From Brevundimonas sp. (GTDB lineage Bacteria > Pseudomonadota > Alphaproteobacteria > Caulobacterales > Caulobacteraceae), in contig NZ_JACESB010000005.1 in assembly GCF_013912005.1 (NCBI RefSeq), forward strand, positions 62,001-126,000: a DNA stretch of 64,000 nucleotides, read 5' to 3'. The notes beneath the pieces are model-generated. The model was given only the letters and a program-made list of their open reading frames with translations, was not told the origin of the DNA and did no database searches. Positions 54,743 through 63,697 of the stretch are shown here, in pieces. A program made the translations under genes and the position numbers. How positions within the stretch are numbered: the stretch's first letter is position 1; each line of letters opens with the position of its first letter.

Positions 54743-55414
54743 GTGGAATCACATTCCGGTGAGGCGGCGGGCCTTCCCGACCCGACCAGCCTGGAGCCGG
54801 AATTGGCCGAAGATGTGAACGGAGCCGCAGTCCCCCCGTCGCGGCTGGTGGTGGGAATCTCCGGCGCGTCCGGCGTGATCTACGGCATACGGGCGCTGGA
54901 CGCCCTGCGGGAGCTCGGCGTCGAGAGCCATCTGGTGGTCAGCCGCGCCGCCTTGCTGACGCTGTCGCAGGAAACCGATCTGACGGCGGACGATCTCGCC
55001 GGCCGCGCGGACGTGACGCACCGGCTGAACGACGTCGGCGCGACGATCGCCTCGGGTTCGTTCCGGACCATGGGCATGCTGGTGGCCCCCTGCTCGGTCC
55101 GGACCATGGGCGAGATCGCCACCGGCGTGACCTCGACCCTGCTGAGCCGCGCCGCCGACGTCACGCTCAAGGAGCGCCGGCCTCTGGTGCTGATGGTGCG
55201 CGAGACGCCGCTCCACCTCGGACATCTGCGCACCATGACCGCCCTGGCGGAGATGGGCGCGGTGATCGCCCCGCCCCTGCCCGCCTTCTATGCGAAACCC
55301 GGCACGGTCGCCGAGATGGTCGACCAGTCGGTGGGCCGGGCGCTCGACGTGTTCGGGCTCGACTGGAGCGCCGTGAAGCGGTGGGACGGCCTCCGCGCGG
55401 CGGAGCGGGCGTGA
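54743..55414 (+). CDS. ubiX: Flavin prenyltransferase UbiX
   Basis: UbiX makes prenylated FMN, the cofactor of the decarboxylase UbiD in ubiquinone synthesis. Family segments: LVVGISGASGVIYGIRALDAL (FMN-binding start), MLVAPCSVRTMGEIATG, LKERRPLVLMVRETPLHLGHLRTM and PPLPAFYAKPGTVAEMVD. The start is uncertain: the GTG at 54743 gives 223 aa, while a TTG at 54803 with GGAG 6 bases upstream gives 203 aa, closer to the usual length. COQ9, also for ubiquinone, lies 3 kb downstream. Overlaps the next gene in a GTGA. Confidence 0.9.
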   Translation: MESHSGEAAGLPDPTSLEPELAEDVNGAAVPPSRLVVGISGASGVIYGIRALDALRELGVESHLVVSRAALLTLSQETDLTADDLAGRADVTHRLNDVGATIASGSFRTMGMLVAPCSVRTMGEIATGVTSTLLSRAADVTLKERRPLVLMVRETPLHLGHLRTMTALAEMGAVIAPPLPAFYAKPGTVAEMVDQSVGRALDVFGLDWSAVKRWDGLRAAERA

Positions 55415-55875
55415 CCCTCTGGGACTGGTCGCTGCGCGCCTGGCGGGCGCCGGGCGTCGAGACCGCCTGCCTCGACCTGCAGGACGCCCAGGGTCAGAAC
55501 ATCCCCCTGTTGCTGTGGGCGGCCTGGACCGCCGCCACCGGCCGGACGCTCGCCGGGGACGACATCGAGGCCGCCTGCGACACGGCGCGGGTCTGGCAGG
55601 ATGCGGTGGTGCTGCCGCTGCGCGGGGTCAGACGGGCGCTGAAGACGCGGATCCCCGACATCGACGACGAGGATCGCGAGGCGGTGCGGTCCCAGGTGCA
55701 GGCGGTCGAGCTCGACGTGGAACGACGTCTCCTCGCCGCTCTCGAGCGCATTTCGCCGGCCGTCTCCGGCCCGCCGAAGCCGGTTCTGCCGGCCCTCGTC
55801 GCCGTTTCGCGGCAGTGGTCGCCGGTGACGCCGCGGACGGCGCTCACCCTCCTCGCCGAGCGCCTTCCGGGGTGA
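55411..55875 (+). CDS. TIGR02444 family protein
   Basis: A 154-aa uncharacterised protein. The TLWDWSLRAWRAPGVETACLDLQDAQGQNIPLLLWAAWTAATGR start is the family hallmark, followed by a helical VWQDAVVLPLRGVRRALK segment. It starts at GTG overlapping the ubiX stop and is translationally coupled to it. Family function is unknown to me. Confidence 0.85.
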   Translation: MTLWDWSLRAWRAPGVETACLDLQDAQGQNIPLLLWAAWTAATGRTLAGDDIEAACDTARVWQDAVVLPLRGVRRALKTRIPDIDDEDREAVRSQVQAVELDVERRLLAALERISPAVSGPPKPVLPALVAVSRQWSPVTPRTALTLLAERLPG

Positions 55876-55913
55876 CCGGCGGCGCGTTATAAGCGGCGCG
55901 CTCCGGGGCCGAC

Positions 55914-56138
55914 ATGAACGACGACGATCCGATTCTCAGCGAGGCTGAAAAGGCGCTGCACGCGCGGCTCAAGGAGCTGCAGCAGGAACACGCCGACCTC
56001 GACGCCTCGATCGAGGCGCTCGGCTGCATGCCCATACCGGACCAGCTGATGATCGCGCGGCTGAAGCGGAAGAAGCTGGTGCTGCGCGACGAGATCGTGA
56101 AGATCGAGGCGATCGTCCTGCCGGACATCATCGCCTGA
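55914..56138 (+). CDS. YdcH family small coiled-coil protein (DUF465), copy 2
   Basis: A 74-aa protein with the pattern LHARLKELQQEHADLDASIEAL...QLMIARLKRKKLVLRDEIVKIE, two antiparallel helices. A longer N-terminus (NDDDPILSEAEKA) distinguishes it from copy 1. It follows the TIGR02444 gene by 38 bp and ends convergent with the GGDEF gene. Function unknown. Confidence 0.82.
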   Translation: MNDDDPILSEAEKALHARLKELQQEHADLDASIEALGCMPIPDQLMIARLKRKKLVLRDEIVKIEAIVLPDIIA

Positions 56139-56142
56139 GGCC

Positions 56143-56706
56143 TCAGCGCCCCTTCTTGCGCACCCACATGGCGGCGTCCGCCTCGGCCAGCCAGACCTCC
56201 GGATCGTCCTGCCCGGCGAACGCCCGCACACCGAACGAGCCGCCGAGGCCGGCGGATCGCCCCTCCCATTCGAACGGCTGCGCCTCCAGCGCCGCCGCCA
56301 GCCGTCGCGCCTTCTCGCGACCTTCCTCGAGCCCGGCGTTGAGCATCAGCAGGGCGAACTCGTCGCCGCCCAGCCGGCCGACGGCGTCGGACTCCCGCAG
56401 GTTGGCGAGCAGCAGCCGGGCCACGTGCACCAGCGCCGCGTCCCCGGCGGCGTGACCGAGCCGGTCGTTGACGCCCTTGAACCCGTCGAGGTCGAGGTAG
56501 AGCAGCACCGCGGGCACGCCGTGACGCTGGCAATAGGCCATGGCCCCCTTCATCGCCGCCACGAAGCCGCGGCGGTTCAACGCCGGCGTCAGCACGTCGT
56601 GATCGGCCGCCGCCTCGGCCGCCTCGGCCCTCAGGCGCAGGGCCTCGACCTCGGCGCGCAGGCGCTCGATCTCGGCGTACGGGTCGATGGCGGCCGCGTG
56701 GCTCAC
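56143..56706 (-). CDS. GGDEF domain protein, probable diguanylate cyclase
   Basis: A 187-aa soluble protein: a short N-terminal coiled coil (ERLRAEVEALRLRAEAAEAAA) and a full GGDEF domain. Visible are the HDVLTPALNRRGF start, LDLDGFKGVNDRLGHAAGD and the active site RLGGDEFALL. The inhibitory RxxD site (RESD) lies five residues before GGDEF, so product feedback is likely. It should make cyclic di-GMP. The small size and missing sensor are unusual but not rare. Start GTG 56706 with GGGGAG upstream is tentative. Confidence 0.85.
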   Translation of the reverse strand: MSHAAAIDPYAEIERLRAEVEALRLRAEAAEAAADHDVLTPALNRRGFVAAMKGAMAYCQRHGVPAVLLYLDLDGFKGVNDRLGHAAGDAALVHVARLLLANLRESDAVGRLGGDEFALLMLNAGLEEGREKARRLAAALEAQPFEWEGRSAGLGGSFGVRAFAGQDDPEVWLAEADAAMWVRKKGR

Positions 56707-56829
56707 GGTCGGAAGGCGCTCCCCGGCCGGCGACTCAGCACGCCCGGCCGCCGTTGAGCCTAGCGCCCTCGGTTGCGGGCGCAACGCGAGTCCTGTATCG
56801 CGCCGCTTTCCGCGAAGGAGCCCGGACGC

Positions 56830-57321
56830 ATGACGACCGAGACCCCCCCGGTGGCGATCATCATGGGCAGCCGTTCGGACTGGCCGACGATGCGGCAGGC
56901 GGCCGAAGCGCTCGACCGCCTGGGCGTGGCCTGGGAGGCGAAGGTGGTCAGCGCCCACCGCACCCCGCAACGGCTGTTCGACTTCGCGACCGGGGCGAAG
57001 GCCGCGGGCTACAGGGTGATCATCGCGGGAGCCGGCGGCGCGGCCCACCTGCCGGGCATGGCCGCCTCGATGACGGAGCTGCCGGTGCTCGGCGTGCCGG
57101 TCGAGTCCAAGGCGCTCAAGGGCATGGACAGCCTGCTGTCGATCGCCCAGATGCCGGGCGGCGTTCCGGTCGCCACCCTCGCCATCGGCGAGCCGGGGGC
57201 GAAGAACGCCGGCATCCTCGCGGCGCAGATTCTCGCCCTGTCGGACGATGCCCTCGCCGGCCGGCTCGCCGCCTTCCGCGCCGCCCAGACCGAGGCGGTG
57301 CACGAGACGGTCGAGGACTGA
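56830..57321 (+). CDS. purE: N5-carboxyaminoimidazole ribonucleotide mutase PurE
   Basis: A 163-aa class I PurE which moves the carboxylate of N5-CAIR to give CAIR in purine synthesis. Catalytic segments: [38 protein letters not shown] and [17 protein letters not shown]. The stop is directly followed by the purK GTG. The pair with purK shows that the bacterial two-step route is used. Confidence 0.97.
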   Translation: MTTETPPVAIIMGSRSDWPTMRQAAEALDRLGVAWEAKVVSAHRTPQRLFDFATGAKAAGYRVIIAGAGGAAHLPGMAASMTELPVLGVPVESKALKGMDSLLSIAQMPGGVPVATLAIGEPGAKNAGILAAQILALSDDALAGRLAAFRAAQTEAVHETVED

Positions 57322-58401
57322 GTGAGCGCCTCCCCCCTGCCCCCCGGCTCCACCATCGGCATCCTCGGCGGCGGCCAGCTGGGCCGGATGCTCAGCCAGG
57401 CGGCGTCGCGCCTCGGCTTCAACGTCGTCATCCTCGACCCGGAGGAGAACTGCCCGGCCGGACGGGTGTCGCAGGGGCAGCTCGTCGCCGCCTATGACGA
57501 CGCCACGGCGCTGACGGTGCTCGGCCGGGTGGCGCAGGCCGTGACCTTCGAGTTCGAGAACGTGCCGGCGGCCTCGGTCGAGCGGCTGGTCGAGGGCGGC
57601 GCCACGGTGTCGCCGGGCCCCCGGGCGCTGGCGGTGGCGCAGGACCGGGTCGAGGAGAAGACCTTCCTGAACGGCGTCGGCGCGACGACGGTGGACTTCG
57701 TGGCGGTCGACAGCCTCGACGATCTGATCGCAGGTCTGGAGCGGCTGGGGACGCCGTCGCTGCTGAAGACCCGCCGCGAGGGCTACGACGGCAAGGGCCA
57801 GGTCTGGGTGCGCGCCGCCAGCGAGGCCGCCGACGCCTGGAACGCCATCGGGAGCCGGCCCGCCGTGCTGGAGGCGAAGGCGGCCTTCGTGCGCGAGCTG
57901 TCGGTGATCGCCGCACGCGGTCGCGACGGCTCGGTCGCGGTCTATCCGCTGGGCGAGAACGTGCATGAGGGCGGCGTGCTGCGCACCACCGTGGCGCCGG
58001 CGACGGTCGACGCCGGCACGGCCGCCCGGGCGGTGGAGATCGCCGAAGCCATCCTCAACGGTCTAGATTACGTCGGGGTGCTGGGCGTGGAGCTGTTCGA
58101 CCTCGGCGGCGGCGAGCTGCGGGTCAACGAGATCGCCCCGCGGGTGCACAACACCGGCCACTGGACCCAGGACGGCTGCGCCTGCGACCAGTTCGAACAG
58201 CATATCCGCGCCATCGCCGGCTGGCCGCTGGGCCCGACCGCCGCCCACGCCCGGGTCGAGATGACCAACCTGCTCGGCGACGAGGTCGACCGGTGGCGCG
58301 AGCTGTCGGCCGCGCCGGACGCCCGCCTGCACCTCTACGGCAAGGCCGAGGCCCGGCCGGGCCGCAAGATGGGCCATGTGAACCGGGTGAAGCCGCTCTA
58401 G
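57322..58401 (+). CDS. purK: 5-(carboxyamino)imidazole ribonucleotide synthase PurK
   Basis: A 359-aa ATP-grasp enzyme that carboxylates AIR with bicarbonate. GSTIGILGGGQLGRMLSQAA, FEFENVPA, LKTRREGYDGKGQVWV and FVRELSVIAARG are typical, and NEIAPRVHNTGHWTQDGCACDQFEQH is the conserved C-terminal active-site loop. Starts at GTG with zero spacing to purE. Its TAG stop shares CTAG with the convergent COQ9 gene. Confidence 0.97.
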   Translation: MSASPLPPGSTIGILGGGQLGRMLSQAASRLGFNVVILDPEENCPAGRVSQGQLVAAYDDATALTVLGRVAQAVTFEFENVPAASVERLVEGGATVSPGPRALAVAQDRVEEKTFLNGVGATTVDFVAVDSLDDLIAGLERLGTPSLLKTRREGYDGKGQVWVRAASEAADAWNAIGSRPAVLEAKAAFVRELSVIAARGRDGSVAVYPLGENVHEGGVLRTTVAPATVDAGTAARAVEIAEAILNGLDYVGVLGVELFDLGGGELRVNEIAPRVHNTGHWTQDGCACDQFEQHIRAIAGWPLGPTAAHARVEMTNLLGDEVDRWRELSAAPDARLHLYGKAEARPGRKMGHVNRVKPL

Positions 58402-59096
58402 CCGGCTTCGCTGCGCGCCCCGTACCGCAGCCGCGCCAGTACGTCGGTGACCTTCCGCAGCGGGGCGTCGAAATCCTTGCCGGCCTTCCACTTCTCGAAG
58501 GCCATGACGTTGTCGATGCGGCGCGCCACGAAGGCCTCGGCGGCGTCCTGGCCGTCGAACCAGCGCAGGGTCAGGGCCGGGATCAGGATGCCGGAAAGGA
58601 TGGCGCGCTTGGAATAGTGGTTCCAGTCGGTCGCGGTGTCGCCGGCCCAGCGCCACAGCAGGTCGGCGGTCTCCCAGGCGAGTTGCAGGCCGAGGTCCGT
58701 GTTGGTCGGCAGGGCGAGGAAGGCGGCGCAGCGGCGGGTCGCCTCCAGGTCCCCGGCGCCCGCCTCCATGCGGGCGGAGACGGCGCGGGCGATTCGCTCG
58801 CGGATCTTCAGCGTCGCCGGATCCACGTCGGCGAGCGCCGCCATGGCCCGGTCGTCGTGCCGCCGCGACAGCAGGGCGGCGAGGTCGCGGGCGCCGTTGG
58901 GGAACAGCAGCTCCTCGTCGCCGACGGAGAGGCCCAGCTCCTCGCAGGCGGCGCGAACCATGCGGCCGTTCCAGCCGGTGCGGGGCGCATGGCGGATTGC
59001 GGCGTCGAGAACCGCCTGCTCCATCTGGTCCGCCCAATCGGCCTTGACGGCCTCGCCTTCGGGCTCCGCATTCGACAGGTGTGGCGCGTCGGTCAT
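58398..59096 (-). CDS. COQ9 family protein (ubiquinone biosynthesis)
   Basis: A 232-aa TetR-like-fold lipid-binding protein. Recognised from [41 protein letters not shown] and [28 protein letters not shown]. In eukaryotes COQ9 presents substrate to COQ7; in alphaproteobacteria it is assumed to help ubiquinone hydroxylation. It lies 3 kb from ubiX, but in a separate unit. Divergent from rpsU. Confidence 0.9.
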   Translation of the reverse strand: MTDAPHLSNAEPEGEAVKADWADQMEQAVLDAAIRHAPRTGWNGRMVRAACEELGLSVGDEELLFPNGARDLAALLSRRHDDRAMAALADVDPATLKIRERIARAVSARMEAGAGDLEATRRCAAFLALPTNTDLGLQLAWETADLLWRWAGDTATDWNHYSKRAILSGILIPALTLRWFDGQDAAEAFVARRIDNVMAFEKWKAGKDFDAPLRKVTDVLARLRYGARSEAG

Positions 59097-59234
59097 GGCG
59101 CCAGCATAAGCCCGTCCGGCGGGCGTTTCGACCCATCACAAAGGGCCGCGACGATCTGGACAGTGCGGAACGGCTCGTGTATCAGCCCGCCTTCACTCAC
59201 GGGCCCCGGTCCGGGAGCGCGAGATTTTATTTGT

Positions 59235-59267
59235 CTGCCCGTCTCCCTCACAGGACGCGGCGGGCAG
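59235..59267 (+). promoter_or_regulatory. Leader hairpin upstream of rpsU
   Basis: CTGCCCG (59235-59241) and CGGGCAG (59261-59267) form a perfect 7-bp stem with a 19-nt loop. It ends just before the strong AAGGAGAG (59271-59278) that serves rpsU. It may be a leader structure for S21 expression; effect not known. Confidence 0.35.
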
Positions 59268-59284
59268 CCAAAGGAGAGTTTCAC

Positions 59285-59521
59285 CTGGTTCAGATTTTCG
59301 TCCGCGACAACAACGTCGATCAGGCGCTGAAGGCCCTGAAGAAGAAGATGCAGCGCGAAGGCAGCTTCCGTGAAATGAAGCGCCACGTGCACTACGAGAA
59401 GCCCTCGGAGAAGCGCGCCCGCCAGAAGGCGGAAGCCGTGCGCCGCGCCCGCAAGCTGGCCCGCAAGCGCGCCCAGCGCGAAGGCCTGCTGCCGGCCCCC
59501 AAGCCGCGCCCCGGCCGGTAA
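59285..59521 (+). CDS. rpsU: 30S ribosomal protein S21, apparent CTG start
   Basis: A 78-aa S21. The conserved family N-terminus is [26 protein letters not shown]. In this sequence the codon before GTT CAG ATT is CTG (59285-59287), at ideal distance (about 8 bases) from AAGGAGAG. No ATG, GTG or TTG lies between the ribosome-binding site and VQIFV. An in-frame TTG 57 bases upstream would add 19 non-conserved residues before the ribosome-binding site. The C-terminus is basic ([15 protein letters not shown]). A terminator follows. Confidence 0.92.
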   Translation: MVQIFVRDNNVDQALKALKKKMQREGSFREMKRHVHYEKPSEKRARQKAEAVRRARKLARKRAQREGLLPAPKPRPGR

Positions 59522-59547
59522 GACCGGCTCCACGAGGCTGAACGATC

Positions 59548-59579
59548 AAGGGCCGCTCCGGAAACGGGGCGGCCCTTTT
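59548..59579 (+). terminator. Intrinsic terminator after rpsU
   Basis: AAGGGCCGCTCCG (59548-59560) pairs with CGGGGCGGCCCTT (59565-59577) with a G-U pair and a stable GAAA tetraloop, followed by TTTTC. It lies 27 bp past the rpsU stop. Confidence 0.85.
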
Positions 59580-59771
59580 CGTTGTCTGCTCACCTCGCCT
59601 TCAGCCGAATCCGACGGCGAGCACAGGCGGCCGAGGGGGCCAGGAGCGGGCGACGCCGGCGGATCCGGTCGGGACGTCAGCCGGCCGGGTCTGCGCCGCC
59701 CTTCCCCCCAACAGCTGCGCGCTCCCCCAGTCGCCGGCGGCAAGCCGGCGGAGGGGTGAGGCCGACCCGGC

Positions 59772-61166
59772 CTAGTTCCCGCCGCCCCGGATCGCCCCGG
59801 CGAAGCTCCTCCAGCTCAGCTTCACGTCGGACAGGGCGCCGGCGCGGAAGGCGCGGCCGGACAGCCAGACCATGAACAGGGCGAAGGCGAACATGCCGGC
59901 CATGGCGCCGATCAGCTCGAGCATCGGCGGATCGGAGGGCAGCCGCGCCATCATCAGGAAGGGCGTGAAGAACGGCACCCACGACAGGATCTTCACCGCC
60001 GGCGCGTCCGGCGTGGTCATGGCCATCGACATGGTCATGACCGGAATGATGAGGATCATCATGATCGGCCCCATCAGGGTCTGGGCGTCGCGCGGGGTCT
60101 CGCAGAAGGCGCCGATGGCGGCGAACAGGACCGCGTACATCAGGTAGCCGCCCACCATGAAGGCGACGAACCATCCGATCATGCCGCCGGTCAGCAAGAT
60201 GTCGCCGACCATGGCCGCCTGTCCGGGCGCGAACGAGAGCAGTCCCGCGGCGCCGATGCCGCCCCAGGCGAGCAGCACGGTGATGGTCAGCAGGGCCACG
60301 CCGAGCACCTTCCCCGCGAGAATCTCCGTCGGCGAGGCCGAGGACAGCAGCACCTCGAGGATCTTGTTCGACTTCTCCTCCATCACGCTGTTCAGCAGGA
60401 TGGAGGCGCCGGTGATGATCAGCGACCAGAGCAGGAAACCGCCCGCCATGCCGATGATGGTCGGCAGCTTGTCACGTAGGGAGACCTCGCCGCCGCTGAC
60501 CGACTTCGGCGAGAACACCGCGATGTCGGGACGGAAGCTCTCGGCGCTTTCGACCACGGCCGGGTCGATGCCGGCGCCCTCGAACAGCGCCTTGCGGTTG
60601 GCCGCGCGGAGGGCGTCGCGAACGAAGTCCTCGACCGTGTCGTCGGTCGCCCGCGCGGTCCAGACGCGGGCCGCCGGCCCGTCGGCCTCGCGGCTGAGGA
60701 AGACGACGGCGTCGAGTCGATCCGCCTCCGGCGTCTCGTCGGTGAGATACCGGCGCACGATCTCGTCCTGCGCCGCGCCGGGCGCCGCCGCTTCGATCTC
60801 GGGCGGAGTCTCGACGATGCGGAGGCGCGGCCCGGACAGGCGCGCGAAGGCGCCCTTGGCGGCGCTGGAGCCGGCCATGGGCATCCCGGTGGCCTTCTCG
60901 GCCGCCTCGTTCGCCTGACGCTCCCGTTCCTGCCGCCGCTCGACGTCGCGGGCGAGGGCGTTGCGGATGGCGGCGGCGAGGCCGGACGCCTCGGGCCCCT
61001 CCTCGACGACGGCCACCGCGCGGATGGGCTCGGAAGACTTGATCAGGATCGGCACCGCGCCGCCGAGGACGGCGAACAGGGGGAAGGCCAGCAGCGACAG
61101 CCAGAAGCCGACCGTCTTGGCGTAGGCGGCGTATTCGCGCCGGGCGATGAGCAGGATGCGGTTCAT
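59772..61166 (-). CDS. ABC-2 type transporter permease (NatB-like)
   Basis: A 464-aa permease with one N-terminal TM helix, a large periplasmic domain (about 50-240, with Ala/Arg-rich helices) and five or six C-terminal TM helices. Landmarks: ARREYAAYAKTVGFWLSLLAFPLF, EEKSNKILEVLLSSASPTEILAGK and PFFTPFLMMARLP. This matches the NatB/YhaP group of ABC-2 exporters (sodium or small-molecule efflux). The start ATG overlaps the stop of the ATPase gene (ATGA), so the two form one transporter. Confidence 0.88.
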   Translation of the reverse strand: MNRILLIARREYAAYAKTVGFWLSLLAFPLFAVLGGAVPILIKSSEPIRAVAVVEEGPEASGLAAAIRNALARDVERRQERERQANEAAEKATGMPMAGSSAAKGAFARLSGPRLRIVETPPEIEAAAPGAAQDEIVRRYLTDETPEADRLDAVVFLSREADGPAARVWTARATDDTVEDFVRDALRAANRKALFEGAGIDPAVVESAESFRPDIAVFSPKSVSGGEVSLRDKLPTIIGMAGGFLLWSLIITGASILLNSVMEEKSNKILEVLLSSASPTEILAGKVLGVALLTITVLLAWGGIGAAGLLSFAPGQAAMVGDILLTGGMIGWFVAFMVGGYLMYAVLFAAIGAFCETPRDAQTLMGPIMMILIIPVMTMSMAMTTPDAPAVKILSWVPFFTPFLMMARLPSDPPMLELIGAMAGMFAFALFMVWLSGRAFRAGALSDVKLSWRSFAGAIRGGGN

Positions 61167-62125
61167 CGGGCGGCCTCCTGACCGGCGGGCTTCACGGACT
61201 GGTCCTGGTCGGGGTTGTCCCCCGTCAGGGCGATGAAGGCGTCGTGCAGGCTGGGTTCGCGCAGGTCGAAGCGGCGGACGTCGAGCCCGCCGAGGAAGGC
61301 CGCCTTGAGGGCTTCCTGGCCCTGCGCCCCACGGTCCAGCGCCGCCCGGATCACCCGCACCTCGCCGCGATCGGCCGCCACCTCGACCTCGACGACGCCG
61401 GGCAGGCCTTGCACCTGCTCGGGCGCGATGGCCCCCTCGAGCTCGAGGAAGCGGCGGGTGGTGGCCTTGGCCTCGTCCACCGTGCCCTCGAAGGCCTTCC
61501 GGCCGCGCGCGAGCAGCACGACCTTGTCGCACAGCCGTTCGGCGTGCTGCATCACATGGGTGGAGAACAGCACCGTGGCCCCGTCCGCGGCCAGGCTGCG
61601 GATCATCGCCTCCAGCCCCTGCTGATTGACCGGATCGAGCCCCGAGAAGGGCTCGTCGAGGATGACGAACTCGGGCCGGTGCACCACCGAGGCGATCAGC
61701 TGCACCTTCTGGGACATGCCCTTGGACAGCTCCTTCATCTTCTTGCGTTTCGCCGCGCCCAGTCCCTGGGCGTCCAGCATCTCGCGCGCCCGGCGGCGGC
61801 CCTCGCCCAGCGGCACGCCCTTCAGCGAGCCGAAAAAGGCGATGGCGTCGACCGGCGTCATCTTCTTGTAGAGGCCGCGCTCCTCGGGAAGGAAGCCGAT
61901 GCGGTCGCGCACCTTCCGCCCGTCGTCGGCGCCGAGGATCTCGATGCGGCCGGACGTCGCCGGCTGCAGGCCCAGGATCATCCGGATGGTCGAGGTCTTG
62001 CCGGCGCCGTTGGGACCGAGGAAGCCGCAGATGCTGCCCTTCCCGACCTCGAACCCGAGATCGCGCACCGCGTGGAAGCCGCCGTAGCGCTTGTTCACGC
62101 CCTCGAGTGTCAGTGCCGCCGCCAT
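61163..62125 (-). CDS. ABC transporter ATP-binding protein (NatA-like)
   Basis: A 320-aa ATPase for the ABC-2 exporter. Walker A GPNGAGKTST, signature LSKGMSQKVQL (LSKGM variant common in NatA-type), Walker B FVILDEPFSGLDP and switch His in STHVMQHAE. A C-terminal extension of about 90 residues is shared with the DUF4162-type tail of such proteins. The ATG at 62125 follows GGAGGG. Divergent from phoR, sharing a 135-bp gap. Confidence 0.9.
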   Translation of the reverse strand: MAAALTLEGVNKRYGGFHAVRDLGFEVGKGSICGFLGPNGAGKTSTIRMILGLQPATSGRIEILGADDGRKVRDRIGFLPEERGLYKKMTPVDAIAFFGSLKGVPLGEGRRRAREMLDAQGLGAAKRKKMKELSKGMSQKVQLIASVVHRPEFVILDEPFSGLDPVNQQGLEAMIRSLAADGATVLFSTHVMQHAERLCDKVVLLARGRKAFEGTVDEAKATTRRFLELEGAIAPEQVQGLPGVVEVEVAADRGEVRVIRAALDRGAQGQEALKAAFLGGLDVRRFDLREPSLHDAFIALTGDNPDQDQSVKPAGQEAAR

Positions 62126-62206
62126 GCGCCCTCCGTCGATCAGCGGCCCATTGGTAGAAGTGTAAAGGGACATTGACAACCCGGCCGCGGACGGTTCGCC
62201 GCGCCA

Positions 62207-62227
62207 CTGTCATGAATTCCGTGTCAT
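62207..62227 (+). promoter_or_regulatory. Pho-box-like half-sites upstream of phoR
   Basis: CTGTCAT (62207-62213) and GTGTCAT (62221-62227) resemble the CTGTCAT half-site of PhoB boxes. Their spacing (14 bases start to start) differs from the canonical 11, so binding is uncertain. Lies between the divergent ABC transporter and phoR genes, 34 bp before the phoR start. Confidence 0.35.
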
Positions 62228-62260
62228 GTTCGACCCTCGCGAGTCGCCGTCGGACGCCTG

Positions 62261-63691
62261 ATGCCTCTTGAAGCCGCCCCTTCGCCTGTCGCCCCGCCCG
62301 CGGCGTCACGGCTCTGGACCGTCGGGGCGAGCGCAGGAATCTCGATCGCGGTGCTGGTGGCGCTCGCCGCAAGTCACCGCGAGCTGGCGTCCTGGCTGCT
62401 CGGGGCCGCCGCGTTGGTGGGTCTGGCGACCTGGGCCGTCAATCGGCGTCCCGCCGCCCCCCCGGCAGACGCGGCCCAGCCCGCGCCGCCTGAGGAGACG
62501 ACCGCCGTCGATCGCCCGCTGCTGGAGGGGGCGTTCGAGGCGCTGGCCGACCCGGTTCTCGTCGTCGCCGGCGGCGAGGCCGACGACTTCGCCGGGCGTC
62601 GCGTCGCCCTGGCTAACGCAGCGGCCCGCGACCTGCTGCGCATCCCGCGCGAAGGCGCCCTGCTGGTCTCCGCCCTGCGCGAGCCGGCGGTCCTCGAGGC
62701 GGTCGACGAGGCGCTGTACGGCGGCGTGTCCCGGACCACCGACTACACCGCCGCCGGTCCCCGCACCCGCCACTGGCGGGCGCTGACGCGGCCGTTGCCG
62801 GGGGCCGAAGCGGCCGGGCCGCTCGCGCTGGTGGTGCTCCGCGACGAGACGGAGGTCCGGCGCATGGAGCTCATGCGCGTCGACTTCCTCGCCAACGCCA
62901 GCCACGAGCTGAAGACGCCGCTGGCTTCGCTGGCCGGCTTCATCGAGACCCTCAAGGGACACGCCCGGGACGACGCCCGCGCCCGCGACCGGTTCCTCGA
63001 CATCATGGCGGTGCAGGCCGACCGCATGAGCCGGCTCGTCGCCGACCTGCTGTCGCTGAGCCGCATCGAGCTCAACGAGCACATTCCGCCGTCGGGCCGG
63101 GTCGATCTGGTGCCCGCGGCCCGCGACGTGATCGACGCCGTGGGCCTGCTCGCCGCCGAGCGGGGGGTCACCCTGAAGCTGGAGGCGCGGGCGACCTCCG
63201 CGCCGATCGCCGGCGACCGCGACGAGGTCGTGCAGGTGATCCAGAACCTGGTCGACAACGCCATCAAATACTCCAGCGCCGGGCAGACGGTGGAGATCGT
63301 CATCAAGGCCGACGTGCCGCTCCAGGAGGCGGCGGCGGCCTGGTCGGGCGGCGCCCGCGAGGGCGGGGTGACGCGCCTGCCCCTGCTGACCCCGGACCGC
63401 GAACCGGGCCAGCAGTACGCCGGCGTGATGGTCCGCGACTACGGGCCCGGCATGGCCCGCGAGAGCCTCCCCCGGCTGACGGAACGCTTCTACCGCGTCG
63501 AGGGCCAGAAGAGCGGCGAGCGGTCGGGCACCGGCCTGGGCCTGGCCATCGTCAAGCACATCCTGAACCGGCACCGCGGCGGCCTGACCGTCGAGAGCGC
63601 GCCGGGACAGGGGGCGACCTTCACCGCCTACTTCCCGGTCGACGCGCGACGGACCCGTGACGCGCAGGCGACGGCGGCTCCGACGTCGTAA
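62261..63691 (+). CDS. phoR: Phosphate regulon sensor histidine kinase PhoR
   Basis: A 476-aa kinase: two N-terminal TM helices (about 20-60), a PAS-like region (about 85-200), then HisKA with the phospho-acceptor His in ANASHELKTPLASLAGF. HATPase_c follows (N box IQNLVDNAIKYS, G boxes RDYGPGMA and GTGLGLAIVKHIL). The lack of a large periplasmic domain and linkage to pstC identify it as PhoR, which senses phosphate through the Pst transporter and signals to PhoB. ATG start at 62261. Confidence 0.9.
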   Translation: MPLEAAPSPVAPPAASRLWTVGASAGISIAVLVALAASHRELASWLLGAAALVGLATWAVNRRPAAPPADAAQPAPPEETTAVDRPLLEGAFEALADPVLVVAGGEADDFAGRRVALANAAARDLLRIPREGALLVSALREPAVLEAVDEALYGGVSRTTDYTAAGPRTRHWRALTRPLPGAEAAGPLALVVLRDETEVRRMELMRVDFLANASHELKTPLASLAGFIETLKGHARDDARARDRFLDIMAVQADRMSRLVADLLSLSRIELNEHIPPSGRVDLVPAARDVIDAVGLLAAERGVTLKLEARATSAPIAGDRDEVVQVIQNLVDNAIKYSSAGQTVEIVIKADVPLQEAAAAWSGGAREGGVTRLPLLTPDREPGQQYAGVMVRDYGPGMARESLPRLTERFYRVEGQKSGERSGTGLGLAIVKHILNRHRGGLTVESAPGQGATFTAYFPVDARRTRDAQATAAPTS

Positions 63692-63697
63692 CAGAAC

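Noticed and set aside
59081-59284. Upstream extension of rpsU
   Set aside because: Residues encoded before 59285 are not part of S21 and lie before the strong ribosome-binding site.
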